From CAZYTO01 sp964650405 (GTDB taxonomy: Bacteria > Acidobacteriota > Thermoanaerobaculia > Gp7-AA8), in NCBI GenBank assembly GCA_964650405.1, contig CAZYTO010000165.1:1-12745 (forward strand): a stretch of 12,745 nucleotides of DNA, in the 5' to 3' direction. A program made the position numbers and the translations under genes. Positions 1 through 6,571 of this stretch are shown here, in pieces. The notes beneath the pieces were generated by a model that made no database searches, was not told the DNA's origin, and saw only the letters and a program-made list of their open reading frames with translations. The number at the start of each line of letters is the position of its first letter. Within the stretch, counting starts at the first letter, position 1.

Positions 1-51
1 GGCATCCCCATCGTCGACGCGGAGCCGTTCGTCACGCTGGAGCGGGCGTGA
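1..51 (+). CDS. C-terminal tail of an upstream gene (partial)
   Basis: An open frame enters from the left edge and gives 16 residues (GIPIVDAEPFVTLERA) before a TGA at 49-51. The GTG start of the Nudix gene overlaps this stop in the classic GTGA arrangement, which is the main reason to believe it is a real gene end translationally coupled to the Nudix gene. Too little is present to name the product. Confidence 0.5.
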   Translation, partial: GIPIVDAEPFVTLERA

Positions 52-629
52 CGCGCTTCGACGACCAGACGCTCACGCGGCTGCGCTCGGTGGTGGGAAA
101 CCGTCCCGCACTCAATATCGACGCGCCGCAGTACCGCCGCGCCTGCGTGCTCATCGCGCTGGTGCGCGGCAACAGCAACTGGTCCATCCTCTTCTCGCGG
201 CGCTCGCCGAACCTCGCCGCGCACAGCGGCCAGATCGCCTTTCCCGGCGGGGCGGTGGAAGCAGGGGAGGCGCTCGAAGCCGCCGCCGTGCGCGAAGCGC
301 AGGAGGAAGTCGGCATCCCTCCTCGGCATGTCCAGATCATCGGCCGCCTCGATGACCTCATCACCAACAGCGGATTTCTCGTGGCGCCGTTCGTGGGCGT
401 CATCACCGAGCCGTTCGCGTACGTCCTGCAGGAGGCGGAGGTCGTGGAGGTCTTCGAAGTGCCCCTCGAGGCGCTCCTCGATCCGGCCCTGCCGCAGGTG
501 CGCTACGTCTCTTTCCGCCAGCGCAGCTATCCCGCCTACTTCTACCCGTACGAGCGCTTCGAGATCTGGGGCCTCACCGGCCGGATGCTCAAGGCGTTTC
601 TCGACCTCGTCTGGCAGACGGCGTGCTAG
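48..629 (+). CDS. CoA-type Nudix hydrolase (NudL/YeaB-like)
   Basis: A 193-residue Nudix hydrolase. The Nudix box G-x5-E-x7-REUxEExGU is perfect at about residues 68-90 (GAVEAGE...REAQEEVGI) and forms the Mg-binding catalytic helix. Immediately before it, residues 50-68 (SRRSPNLAAHSGQIAFPGG) match the extra motif that marks the coenzyme A pyrophosphatase branch. Family knowledge therefore suggests cleavage of CoA or oxidised CoA to a 4'-phosphopantetheine product plus 3',5'-ADP in the cytoplasm; substrate choice is inference. Length is normal for the family. The GTG start overlaps the stop of the preceding frame (GTGA), supporting coupling. The gene ends just before an intergenic hairpin repeat and faces the oppositely oriented DsbA-like gene. 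Confidence 0.9.
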   Translation: MTRFDDQTLTRLRSVVGNRPALNIDAPQYRRACVLIALVRGNSNWSILFSRRSPNLAAHSGQIAFPGGAVEAGEALEAAAVREAQEEVGIPPRHVQIIGRLDDLITNSGFLVAPFVGVITEPFAYVLQEAEVVEVFEVPLEALLDPALPQVRYVSFRQRSYPAYFYPYERFEIWGLTGRMLKAFLDLVWQTAC

Positions 630-782
630 GTCATCCCGAGCCCGACATAGCGCGGGCGCGCTACACCTGAGAAAAGAAACGACGAAGGACGGGTCACGCG
701 GAGACGCGGAGACCGCGGAGGTTTGCTTTTCTCCGCATCCTCCGCGTCTCCGCGTGATGCGTCTCTCGTCGTCGTTCGTTTC
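630..782. repeat. Composite palindromic repeat, octamer GCGGAGAC type (copy 1)
   Basis: Between two convergent genes. Positions 694-711 (TCACGCGGAGACGCGGAG) and 740-757 are perfect inverted complements over 18 bp. The pairing extends imperfectly outward from GAAAC at 676-680 to GTTTC at 778-782. The left arm is a tandem octamer array (GCGGAGAC twice, then a variant). The element begins with GTCATCCCG at 630-638, directly after the Nudix stop, and the same 9-mer opens a related copy near 8781. It could act as a bidirectional terminator for the convergent pair, although there is no U-tract. No gene is supported in this stretch. Confidence 0.85.
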
Positions 783-813
783 AGGTTCAGCGCGCACGCG
801 CTGGAGACCGCGG

Positions 814-1926
814 CTACTTCGAAGCGCCGGCCGCCGCCTTGCTCTCCCCGACGAGCTTTGCCACGTAGGCCTCCAGCGGCTTGCCGTCGCCGTGATCGAC
901 CGTGCGGCCGTTGATGACGTAGGTCGGCGTGCCGAGGATGTTGTTGGCGAAGGCCACACCCTCGCCGTTGAGAATCTCGCTGCGCACGTCGGGAGAGGCA
1001 ATGTCGGCGTCGTACTTCTTCAGGTCGAGGTCGTGGTCCTGCGCGAAGTGGCGCATGAAGTCGTCGATGGTGAAGGTGGTCAGCATGTCCTGGTTCTCGT
1101 AGATCTGCTTCTTGAAGGCCCAGAAGACGTCCGGATTCTGGCGGTAGATGGCCCGGCCGGCCACGGCGGCGGAGAACGCCCAGGGATGCACGCTCAACAG
1201 CGGCAGGTCGTAGCGGACGTACCTCACATCGCTGCCGTACTTCTTGAGGATCGGGTCCATGTAGCCCGCGGCGGCCTTGCAGGACGGGCACTCGAAGTCG
1301 GAGAACTCGATGATGGTCACCTTCGGCGTAGCGCCCCCCTCGGCGGGTGCCTTGGCCACGTACGGCGCGAAGGCCTTCAGGCGCTCGGTCGATATATCGG
1401 CGTCCATGGGAAGGAAGTGGCCCATCAGGAACACCTTCCCTTCAGGATCGACCTCGCCTTCCAGCGGGATCTTGCCCGATTCGGTGATCTGGGTCATGAC
1501 GACCTTGAAGAGCCCGTTGCGCGTCCGGGCGTGGTCGACTTTCACTTCAAACGGATTGCGGAAGGCGGTGTAACCGAAGGTCTTCAGCTTCTCCTCGAGC
1601 GTCGGCAGGGCCGCTTCATCGTCGAGGAACCACGGCATGCCGAAATAGAGCTCGCCGCCCTGGGACTCGATGCTCACCCACTGGCCCTGGCAGGCTGCCC
1701 GTTCGCTTTCGGCGCGAACCACCGTGCCGACGAGGTTTCCCGGCAGCTTGTGCATCATCCCCGCGCGCTTGACAGTCATGTTCGTGCTGCAGACGGGGAT
1801 CGACGCATTCACCAGCTTCTCCGCCTTGGCGCTCTGCGGCGGGGCGGGCGGGTCGTCGTCGGCAAAGATCGGGGCAGCAGCAAGCAGGAGCGCGGTCGCG
1901 AGAAGCAGTCGTTTCACAGGCACCAT
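814..1926 (-). CDS. Exported DsbA-like thioredoxin-fold protein (CPSC)
   Basis: From the ATG at 1926 this gives 370 residues; an upstream TTG at 1965 would add 13. The ATG is preferred because a signal peptide follows at once: VKR, then a hydrophobic stretch to about residue 23 ending PIFA before DDD. The C-terminal half, about 195-370, is a thioredoxin/DsbA fold: TIIEFSDFECPSCKAAAGYM with the redox pair CPSC at 213-216, and GTPTYVING with the expected cis-Pro near 334. The N-terminal half, about 24-190, has lone cysteines near 46 and 79 and is not recognised. A role in disulfide formation, isomerisation or reduction in the periplasm is inferred. CPSC differs from the CPHC of classical DsbA, so the redox bias is uncertain. 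It is probably monocistronic, with repeats on both sides. Confidence 0.85.
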   Translation of the reverse strand: MVPVKRLLLATALLLAAAPIFADDDPPAPPQSAKAEKLVNASIPVCSTNMTVKRAGMMHKLPGNLVGTVVRAESERAACQGQWVSIESQGGELYFGMPWFLDDEAALPTLEEKLKTFGYTAFRNPFEVKVDHARTRNGLFKVVMTQITESGKIPLEGEVDPEGKVFLMGHFLPMDADISTERLKAFAPYVAKAPAEGGATPKVTIIEFSDFECPSCKAAAGYMDPILKKYGSDVRYVRYDLPLLSVHPWAFSAAVAGRAIYRQNPDVFWAFKKQIYENQDMLTTFTIDDFMRHFAQDHDLDLKKYDADIASPDVRSEILNGEGVAFANNILGTPTYVINGRTVDHGDGKPLEAYVAKLVGESKAAAGASK

Positions 1927-2013
1927 CCGATTGACGAGATTCGTGTTACCGAGGGAACGGGGCAACCGCGGCTGTCCATTCCGGGCCGCGATTCTAGATG
2001 AACCCGCCTGGAA

Positions 2014-2079
2014 GCGGGGTTGCGGGGTTGCGAGGTTGCGGAATTACGGGGTGCCTCGGAACCCCGCAACCTCGCAACC
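2014..2079. repeat. Hairpin of octamer GCGGGGTT tandem units
   Basis: The left arm, about 2014-2041, is an octamer array GCGGGGTT, GCGGGGTT, GCGAGGTT, GCGG. The right arm, about 2061-2079, is its inverted counterpart. A perfect 16-bp inverted pair, GGTTGCGAGGTTGCGG at 2026-2041 and its complement at 2064-2079, encloses a 22-nt loop. The right arm ends 7 nt downstream of the stop of the minus-strand dipeptidase gene, so the hairpin would lie in that gene's 3' UTR. Confidence 0.9.
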
Positions 2080-2086
2080 GACCTCT

Positions 2087-3286
2087 TCACTTCGCCGTGC
2101 CCTTCTGCAGCTCCTTTGCAACGCGCTCCACCTCGGCGAAGACGTGCATGAAGTTCTCGCCCATGATCTTGCGGATGTCGGCCTCGCTGTAGCCGCGCCG
2201 CTTGAGCTCCTCGCGGATCGCCGGAAGCTTGCCCACGTCCTCCATGCCTTCCGGCGTGTAGCCGATTCCGTCGAAGTCCGAGCCGATGCCGACGTGCTCG
2301 ATCCCGGCCACCTTGACCATGTGGTCGATGTGGTCGATGATCACCGTGTAGGGCACCTTCGGCAGCGGGTTGGCGTCCATCAGCTTCTTCATCTCGTCGC
2401 GATAGGCCTCTCCCTCGCTGGGGTCCTTGGCCTTGATGGCGGCCACGGCGTCCTTGAGCCGCTCGTCGCGCGACTTGGCCGCCTCCCAGACCTGGTCGGA
2501 GAGGAACGACGGATAGAAGTTCACCATGACCACGCCGCCGTTTTTCGCCAGCGCCTTGAGCATGTCATCGGTCATGTTGCGCGGGTTGTGCGCCAGGGCC
2601 CGGGCGGAGGAGTGGGAGGCGATGACCGGCGCCTTGCTCGTCTCGACGGCGTCGTAGAACGTCTTGTCGCTGACGTGAGAGATGTCGACCATCATGCCCA
2701 GGCGGTTCATCTCCAGGACGACCTGTTTGCCGAAGGGGGTGAGGCCGTTATGCTTCGGCTCGTCGCCCGACGAGTCGGCCCAGTTGTTGGTGTTCGTGTG
2801 GGTGAGGGTCATGTAGCGCGCGCCGAAGCGGTAGAAGGCGCGCAGCAGCTCGATCGAGTCCTCCATGGCATGACCGCCCTCGATGCCGATGAGGATGGCG
2901 TGGTGTCCGCCGGCCACCGTGCTGCGGATGTCCGCCGTCGACCCGGCGAAGCGCACCCAGGATGGGTAGGCGTCGACCATCTCGTGGATGGTCTCCATGA
3001 TCTTCATGCAGAATGCGGCCGCGCCCTTCCCGGCGTACTCGCGCGGGACGTAGGCGGCGAAGAACTCGGCGTCGAGCCCGCCGGCCTTCATGCGCGGATA
3101 GTCGAAGTGTCCCCGCGTGTTCAATGCGCCGAGGTCGAAGGGCTTGTTCATGAACTCCGTGGGCGTGTCGGCATGCGTGTCGACCGTCACGGGAGGGGGC
3201 GCGACGGGCTTCGGCGGCTCGGCGTGACGGACGGCGGCGGAGAAGGGAAGCGCGGCCGCGAGCAGGGCCATGACGGCGTGATTCAT
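2087..3286 (-). CDS. Secreted membrane-dipeptidase family protein (peptidase M19)
   Basis: A 399-residue M19 (renal dipeptidase-like) metallopeptidase. The metal-site motifs appear in order: DTHAD (His38, Asp40), GIEGGHA (Glu136, the bridging acid), DISHVSD (His204), ASHSSARA (His225) and GIGSDFDGI (Asp337). All expected ligands are present, so it should be an active binuclear-zinc enzyme hydrolysing dipeptides, possibly including D-residue-containing ones. An N-terminal hydrophobic segment (MALLAAALPFSAA) followed by a Pro-rich linker suggests export. The ATG at 3286 is used; an ATG at 3271 is the alternative. There is no Shine-Dalgarno sequence, but TACACT lies exactly 7 nt before the ATG, as discussed for leaderless starts. 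Repeat arrays lie on both sides, so it is probably transcribed alone. Confidence 0.92.
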   Translation of the reverse strand: MNHAVMALLAAALPFSAAVRHAEPPKPVAPPPVTVDTHADTPTEFMNKPFDLGALNTRGHFDYPRMKAGGLDAEFFAAYVPREYAGKGAAAFCMKIMETIHEMVDAYPSWVRFAGSTADIRSTVAGGHHAILIGIEGGHAMEDSIELLRAFYRFGARYMTLTHTNTNNWADSSGDEPKHNGLTPFGKQVVLEMNRLGMMVDISHVSDKTFYDAVETSKAPVIASHSSARALAHNPRNMTDDMLKALAKNGGVVMVNFYPSFLSDQVWEAAKSRDERLKDAVAAIKAKDPSEGEAYRDEMKKLMDANPLPKVPYTVIIDHIDHMVKVAGIEHVGIGSDFDGIGYTPEGMEDVGKLPAIREELKRRGYSEADIRKIMGENFMHVFAEVERVAKELQKGTAK

Positions 3287-3293
3287 GGTAGGC

Positions 3294-3299
3294 AGTGTA
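3294..3299 (-). promoter_or_regulatory. Possible -10 box (TACACT) of the dipeptidase gene
   Basis: Read on the minus strand, TACACT lies 7 nt before the ATG at 3286. A transcript from this box would start at or next to the start codon. No convincing -35 is seen upstream, where the GGCGAGC repeat array lies. Support comes from the same spacing at two other starts in the window. Confidence 0.3.
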
Positions 3300-3308
3300 T
3301 GTCACGGA

Positions 3309-3341
3309 CGGGCGAGCGGGATGGGCGAGCGGCGAGCGGGA
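3309..3341. repeat. GGCGAGC tandem repeat array
   Basis: Several GGCGAGC units with G-rich joins occur at about 3311-3340 (GGCGAGCGGG, then GGCGAGCGGCGAGCGGG). The same unit builds the outer arms of the large palindrome at 8711-9008, so this is a dispersed family. Here only one orientation is seen and no inverted arm is visible. It lies between the dipeptidase start and the MurG-like gene stop, which are both on the minus strand. Confidence 0.8.
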
Positions 3342-3367
3342 GATGTGCTCACGGGCTTCGGGGCTAC

Positions 3368-3387
3368 CTTCCAGCCTTTCAGCCTTC
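3368..3387. repeat. Short octamer tandem (AAGGCTGR) at a stop codon
   Basis: On the minus strand the sequence reads AAGGCTGA, AAGGCTGG, AAGG. The first unit contains the TGA stop of the MurG-like gene (3379-3381). This is a small further case of a 7-8 nt tandem unit lying on a stop codon. Confidence 0.6.
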
Positions 3388-4164
3388 ATACTCATCGTCC
3401 GATCCGCTCCGTCTGCGGGCCGCGCGTGCGAACTGGTCGTCGAAGCGCCGTGGGAAGGGCAGCACGAGATGCTTGTTGCGCCAGGGCTCCGTCTCGAGCA
3501 TGACGTTGAATCCCGCCGCGGAGACGATGCGCTCCGCGGCGGCGTAGAGGCCGTCCACGGGGAAGGCGTCGATCCGCTCGAAACCGTCCGGCATCACGAC
3601 GTCGCATGGCGTGGCGACGAGAACGCGCATGGTCGTCAGCTCGCGCGTGTAGGCGATGAGCTCCTCGACCTCCGGCGCCGGGCCGGAGTGCACGATGAGC
3701 CAGAAACCACCCGCCGGGCACGTGATGACCGTGTCGCTTTCCAGGGCAAGGCGTGTGGTGCGCTTCGCCCTCACCTCCGGCGCTCCCTCTTCCACGACGT
3801 ACGCCGTCTCGAACTGGGGCCAGGCAGCGTCGTTCGTGGCGCGGCGATATTCGCCAACGCGCAGGAGGCGTCCGATGAAGTCGAGCGGCACGCCGTCGAA
3901 GCCGGAGAGCTCGCCCTGGATGCCGGCGGGGAAGACGTCGACGATCATCCGTTCGCAGTCGATGCTCCGCAGCCAGGCGCGGTGCGCGGCGACGTCGCCT
4001 TCGAGTGAGCGGGGCACCTCGATGATTGGTATGCCGCCGGCGGCCCGAGGGTCGGCGGGCGTGGCCAGAATGAGGGCGCGGTCGCGGATGCCGAGGGCGT
4101 CGATCACGCGGCGGGCGCGGGTGACGTGGCCCGCGCCGCCGCCGATGGCATAGACGGCAATCAC
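3379..4164 (-). CDS. MurG-like (GT-B) glycosyltransferase
   Basis: From the GTG at 4164 this gives 261 residues. The start is chosen because GTGA overlaps the stop of the preceding gene (TGA at 4161-4163) and because the Rossmann strand MIAVYAIGGGAGH begins there; the open frame further upstream is a shadow of the neighbouring gene. Residues 8-13 (GGGAGH) correspond to the glycine loop of MurG/GT28-like enzymes. SAAGFNVMLE at about 215-224 and PFPRRFDDQFARA near 236-248 match the nucleotide-sugar end of the C-terminal domain. At 261 residues it is shorter than typical MurG (about 350), so it is a compact relative rather than MurG itself. Donor and acceptor are unknown. It is the last gene of an overlapping four-gene set that starts with another glycosyltransferase. 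Confidence 0.75.
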   Translation of the reverse strand: MIAVYAIGGGAGHVTRARRVIDALGIRDRALILATPADPRAAGGIPIIEVPRSLEGDVAAHRAWLRSIDCERMIVDVFPAGIQGELSGFDGVPLDFIGRLLRVGEYRRATNDAAWPQFETAYVVEEGAPEVRAKRTTRLALESDTVITCPAGGFWLIVHSGPAPEVEELIAYTRELTTMRVLVATPCDVVMPDGFERIDAFPVDGLYAAAERIVSAAGFNVMLETEPWRNKHLVLPFPRRFDDQFARAARRRSGSDDEYEG

Positions 4165-4598
4165 AACTTCCGATCGAGCAGCTCGGCGTAGATGACGGCG
4201 CGGTGCATCATGGGGATGCGGCCGGCATCGAGCACGCCCTTCGAGCCGTTCCGCAGCTCGACCGGGTTGAGGTTCTGCTCGTTGTCGCTCACCTTGATCT
4301 TGTTCGCGTCCAGCTTGACCTTCCACAGCAGCGACCCGTCGGGCTTGCGCACCTTGAACTCCCCTTCGCCCGGCTTCACTTCGAGCACCTCGGCACCGTT
4401 GTCGAGCGCGTACTTGCGCTTGCCGTTGCTCTTGATCACGCCGTGGAGGTGGTGGTGCTGGCTGTCGTCGACATAGTCGATGTCGATCGTCCCCCCGCTG
4501 TTCTTGACATTGACCGGCCCCGAGCTTCCCGCCGCCCCGCGGCCCGCCTTTCGNNNNNNNNNNGGCGAGCCGAGCGGAAGGTCGAAACGCTCACGCAT
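4161..4598 (-). CDS. Hypothetical protein interrupted by assembly gap
   Basis: The conceptual frame starts at the ATG at 4598, which overlaps the stop of the biotinyl gene by 8 nt. It reads MRERFDLPLGS, runs into the ten Ns, and resumes as a well-behaved C-terminal part of about 130 residues ending at 4161. Whether both sides belong to one protein depends on the true gap length. The C-terminal part is polar and beta-rich: an HHHLHG segment, SNGKRKY, then FKVRKPDGSLLWKVKLDANKIKVSDNE. It overlaps the MurG-like gene by GTGA coupling. I do not recognise the family. No signal peptide or membrane segment is visible in the part that can be read. Confidence 0.6.
   Translation of the reverse strand: MRERFDLPLGSXXXXRKAGRGAAGSSGPVNVKNSGGTIDIDYVDDSQHHHLHGVIKSNGKRKYALDNGAEVLEVKPGEGEFKVRKPDGSLLWKVKLDANKIKVSDNEQNLNPVELRNGSKGVLDAGRIPMMHRAVIYAELLDRKL
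4554..4563. other. Assembly gap (10 N)
   Basis: Ten undetermined bases, a conventional placeholder for a scaffold join of unknown length. It falls inside the 4161-4598 reading frame, so that protein's N-terminus and even the adjacency of the two flanks are uncertain. Confidence 0.99.
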
Positions 4599-4950
4599 CG
4601 CAGGTCACTCCGACGAGGGCCTCGCCCGCGCTCACCATCTGCCCCGGCTTCGCGCCGAGCCATTCGACGACGCCGGCGACGTCGGCCAGCACGGGGAACT
4701 CCATCTTCATCGCCTCGAGCACCGCGACGCGCTCGCCGATCTCGACGCGCGAGCCGACCTCGACCTCGACGCGCCGGACCGACGCCGTGAGGGGCGCCGA
4801 GCTGGCCTGCGGGTGCGAGGACGCAGGCGGTGCGCTGCGCTGCACGCTCTGGCCGGGGATGGCGTCCGGCTCGTGGTGGCAGGCCATGATGAGAGTCATC
4901 ATGAGAGCCATGCTGAGGGTGGCGGTCAGGAAGAGAATCGTTCGGCGCAT
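4591..4950 (-). CDS. Lipoprotein-like protein with biotinyl (BCCP-type) domain
   Basis: A 119-residue product. Residues 1-23 look like a lipoprotein signal: MRRT, a hydrophobic run, then lipobox-like IMAC with Cys24. A Pro/Ser-rich linker covers about 28-54. Residues about 53-116 form a biotinyl/lipoyl domain with an intact EAMKM at 79-83, Lys82 being the expected biotinylation site. The start is well supported by CCCGGAGGT 4 nt upstream of the ATG. The combination is odd because biotin carboxyl carrier domains normally work in the cytoplasm with carboxylases, and no carboxylase genes are visible here. Either a biotinylated domain is exported or membrane-tethered, or the leader is misleading. 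It overlaps the upstream glycosyltransferase by 25 nt and the next gene by 8 nt. Confidence 0.75.
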   Translation of the reverse strand: MRRTILFLTATLSMALMMTLIMACHHEPDAIPGQSVQRSAPPASSHPQASSAPLTASVRRVEVEVGSRVEIGERVAVLEAMKMEFPVLADVAGVVEWLGAKPGQMVSAGEALVGVTCDA

Positions 4951-6059
4951 GAAGACCTCCGGGCTGTCTGGTGAAGGACGTCGAGGTAGCGACGGGCCTC
5001 GTCGCGGGCATCGCAGCGCTGGCGTGCGGCCAGCTCGGCGCGGCGCCCGAGGAGTGAGACGGCGTCGTCGGGAAGGGAGGCGGCGCGGACGATGGCGCGC
5101 CGGCAGGCGTGCTCATCGCCGGGGTCGAACAGCAGGGCGTTCTCGCCGTCCACCACCAGGTCACGCATCCCGCCCACGCGCGAGGCCAGCGCCTCGCGCG
5201 CCAGCGCCGCCGCTTCGATGAGGACGTTCGGAAAGCCGTCGTAATGCGAAGGGAGGACGGCGAAGTCCGCGGCCAGGTAGAAGGGGATGAGGTCGAAGCG
5301 GTCGACGGCGGCAAGCTGCGTGAACGACAGGCCGTCCAACGGCAGTTCCTCGGCCTCGCCGACGAGCAGCAGGTGAAAGCGGTCCGCCGCGCCGGAGAGG
5401 CGAAGCATGTCCAGAAAGAACGGCAGGCCCTTCTTGGCCTTGAGGTGGCCGAAACAGCCGAGGACGCGGCGGCCCGCGGCGTGCTCGTCCCGCCAGGCAC
5501 GCGCGCGCGCGTGATCGGCATCGGTCGCCTGCCACAGCTCGAAGTCGATGCCGTTCGCCACGACTTCGACGAGGAGATCCGGGAAGAGCGCCGCCACCTT
5601 GTCAGCCTGTTCCGTCGTCACCGCGCAGACCGCGGCGGAGCGCACCAGCGCGTCCTCCAGCAGAGGGCGCCGCCGCGGGTCGAAGAGGCCGAAATCGAGC
5701 TCATTGCCGCGCAGCATGGTGATCAGCGGGCGGCCCAGCCACGCCGCGAAGGCCGGCGCACAGGCAATGGGCGCCGCGCCGCCGAAGGCCAGGACGTGCG
5801 TGGTGGCCTCGACGTCGAAGGCCGTCTTCATCCGGTTCCAGGCGCAGTTGATCGCGTGGGGCATGCTCTCTTCCGCCGGCCAGCGAAGGTGCCTGCCCTG
5901 TGCGCCGTCGCGCAGCACCGGGCGGGCCGCACGCCGGTCGAAATGCAGGACGTCCACCGTCACCCCGGCCTGCTGCAGCCCGCGGACGATCCGGTCGCAC
6001 GACTCCGCCATCCCGCCCCGATCCGGCGGATGGTTCTCGGTGATGAGGAGGGGGCGCAT
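4926..6059 (-). CDS. GT4-family glycosyltransferase
   Basis: A 377-residue GT-B fold glycosyltransferase of the GT4 type. The N-terminal domain opens MRPLLITENHPPDRGGMAES, the usual acceptor-side glycine loop. The C-terminal domain has LGCFGHLKAKKGLPFFLDML (about 200-219), then LPSHYDGFPNVLIEAAALARE (about 269-289), which corresponds to the donor-binding P-N-V-L-x-E motif, followed by VGGMRDLVVDGENALLF. The canonical G-x-P-V-V after the Glu is replaced by REALAS, so the donor pocket deviates. It probably transfers a sugar from an NDP-sugar onto a lipid or surface polysaccharide at the cytoplasmic face; the substrate is unknown. It leads an overlapping set ending in a MurG-like transferase, which suggests a small glycan pathway. 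Confidence 0.88.
   Translation of the reverse strand: MRPLLITENHPPDRGGMAESCDRIVRGLQQAGVTVDVLHFDRRAARPVLRDGAQGRHLRWPAEESMPHAINCAWNRMKTAFDVEATTHVLAFGGAAPIACAPAFAAWLGRPLITMLRGNELDFGLFDPRRRPLLEDALVRSAAVCAVTTEQADKVAALFPDLLVEVVANGIDFELWQATDADHARARAWRDEHAAGRRVLGCFGHLKAKKGLPFFLDMLRLSGAADRFHLLLVGEAEELPLDGLSFTQLAAVDRFDLIPFYLAADFAVLPSHYDGFPNVLIEAAALAREALASRVGGMRDLVVDGENALLFDPGDEHACRRAIVRAASLPDDAVSLLGRRAELAARQRCDARDEARRYLDVLHQTARRSSCAERFSS
4955..4960 (-). promoter_or_regulatory. Strong ribosome binding site (GGAGGT) for the biotinyl gene
   Basis: GGAGGT on the minus strand lies 4 nt before the ATG at 4950. It lies inside the end of the glycosyltransferase coding region. It is the main reason to accept the start that includes the lipoprotein-type signal. 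Confidence 0.65.
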
Positions 6060-6090
6060 GATGATTTCGCCTGGCTTGGTGTGTCGCGTT

Positions 6091-6207
6091 GGTACCGGGT
6101 AACGGGTTCCGGGTAACGGGCTCCGGGTAACGGGTTCCGGGTACCGTAGGTAGTTGATCCGGGCGTTCGGTACCTGGTACCCGGTACCCGTTACCCGGTA
6201 CCCGTTA
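6091..6207. repeat. Heptamer GGGTAAC/GGGTTCC inverted array (G-quadruplex-like)
   Basis: The left arm, 6091-6146, is a strict period-7 array: GGGTAAC, GGGTTCC, GGGTAAC, GGGCTCC, GGGTAAC, GGGTTCC, GGGTACC. The right arm, about 6168-6207, has the same period in inverted orientation (GGTACCC and GTTACCC units). Seven GGG runs at 4-nt spacing on the plus strand form a textbook G3N4 quadruplex motif, and the right arm gives one on the minus strand. The arms can also pair as a long hairpin. The TAA stop of the minus-strand gene at 6205-6207 lies at the edge of the array, within a unit. No gene is present here. Confidence 0.9.
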
Positions 6208-6561
6208 GCTGTCTCCGAATCCCGCCCGCTCGACGTCGTCCGCGTCGCCTCCTGCGTTCACGTCGTCGTCGAACGAGCGCACGTCGTAGTCGTCGAAGTC
6301 GTAGGCGCCGTCGTACCACGGCGAGTAGCCGTAGGTCGTGTAGTAGTGGCGGCGGTAGGTGTAGGCCCACTCGTCGTCGTAGCGCGCACCCTTCTGGAGC
6401 TGATACGTCTTCGAGTAGCAGTCGAGGCAGGTCTTGTAGCCGCTGCGTGAGGACATGTGCTCGCTGCACATGGGGCGGCTGCACGTGTCGCAGGTGCTCG
6501 TTGCGGGAGCGCCGCAGTCGTGGAGGATGAGAAAACCGCGTCGGGCCTGACAGGTGTCCAT
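6205..6561 (-). CDS. Small Cys-rich zinc-finger-like protein with Tyr/Asp-rich tail
   Basis: A 118-residue protein. The N-terminal half carries C16, C24-x2-C27, C32-x2-H35 and C45-x2-C48, a B-box-like cross-brace spacing that probably binds zinc (inference). The second half is extremely rich in Tyr, Trp and Asp (about 61-100, with YAYTY-like and YDFDDYD-like runs) and ends in an acidic tail. This suggests an aromatic, possibly disordered or adhesive region. No signal peptide is seen. The ATG at 6561 has AGGAGA 6 nt upstream, and the Shine-Dalgarno overlaps the stop of the preceding gene, so the two are probably translated together. The stop codon lies in the adjoining heptamer repeat. Function unknown. 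Confidence 0.75.
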   Translation of the reverse strand: MDTCQARRGFLILHDCGAPATSTCDTCSRPMCSEHMSSRSGYKTCLDCYSKTYQLQKGARYDDEWAYTYRRHYYTTYGYSPWYDGAYDFDDYDVRSFDDDVNAGGDADDVERAGFGDS

Positions 6562-6571
6562 GGCGCGTCTC

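Noticed and set aside
328..3547. Long plus-strand open frames across the oxidoreductase and dipeptidase region
   Set aside because: They are antisense to genes with clear motifs and signal peptides and show no domain of their own.
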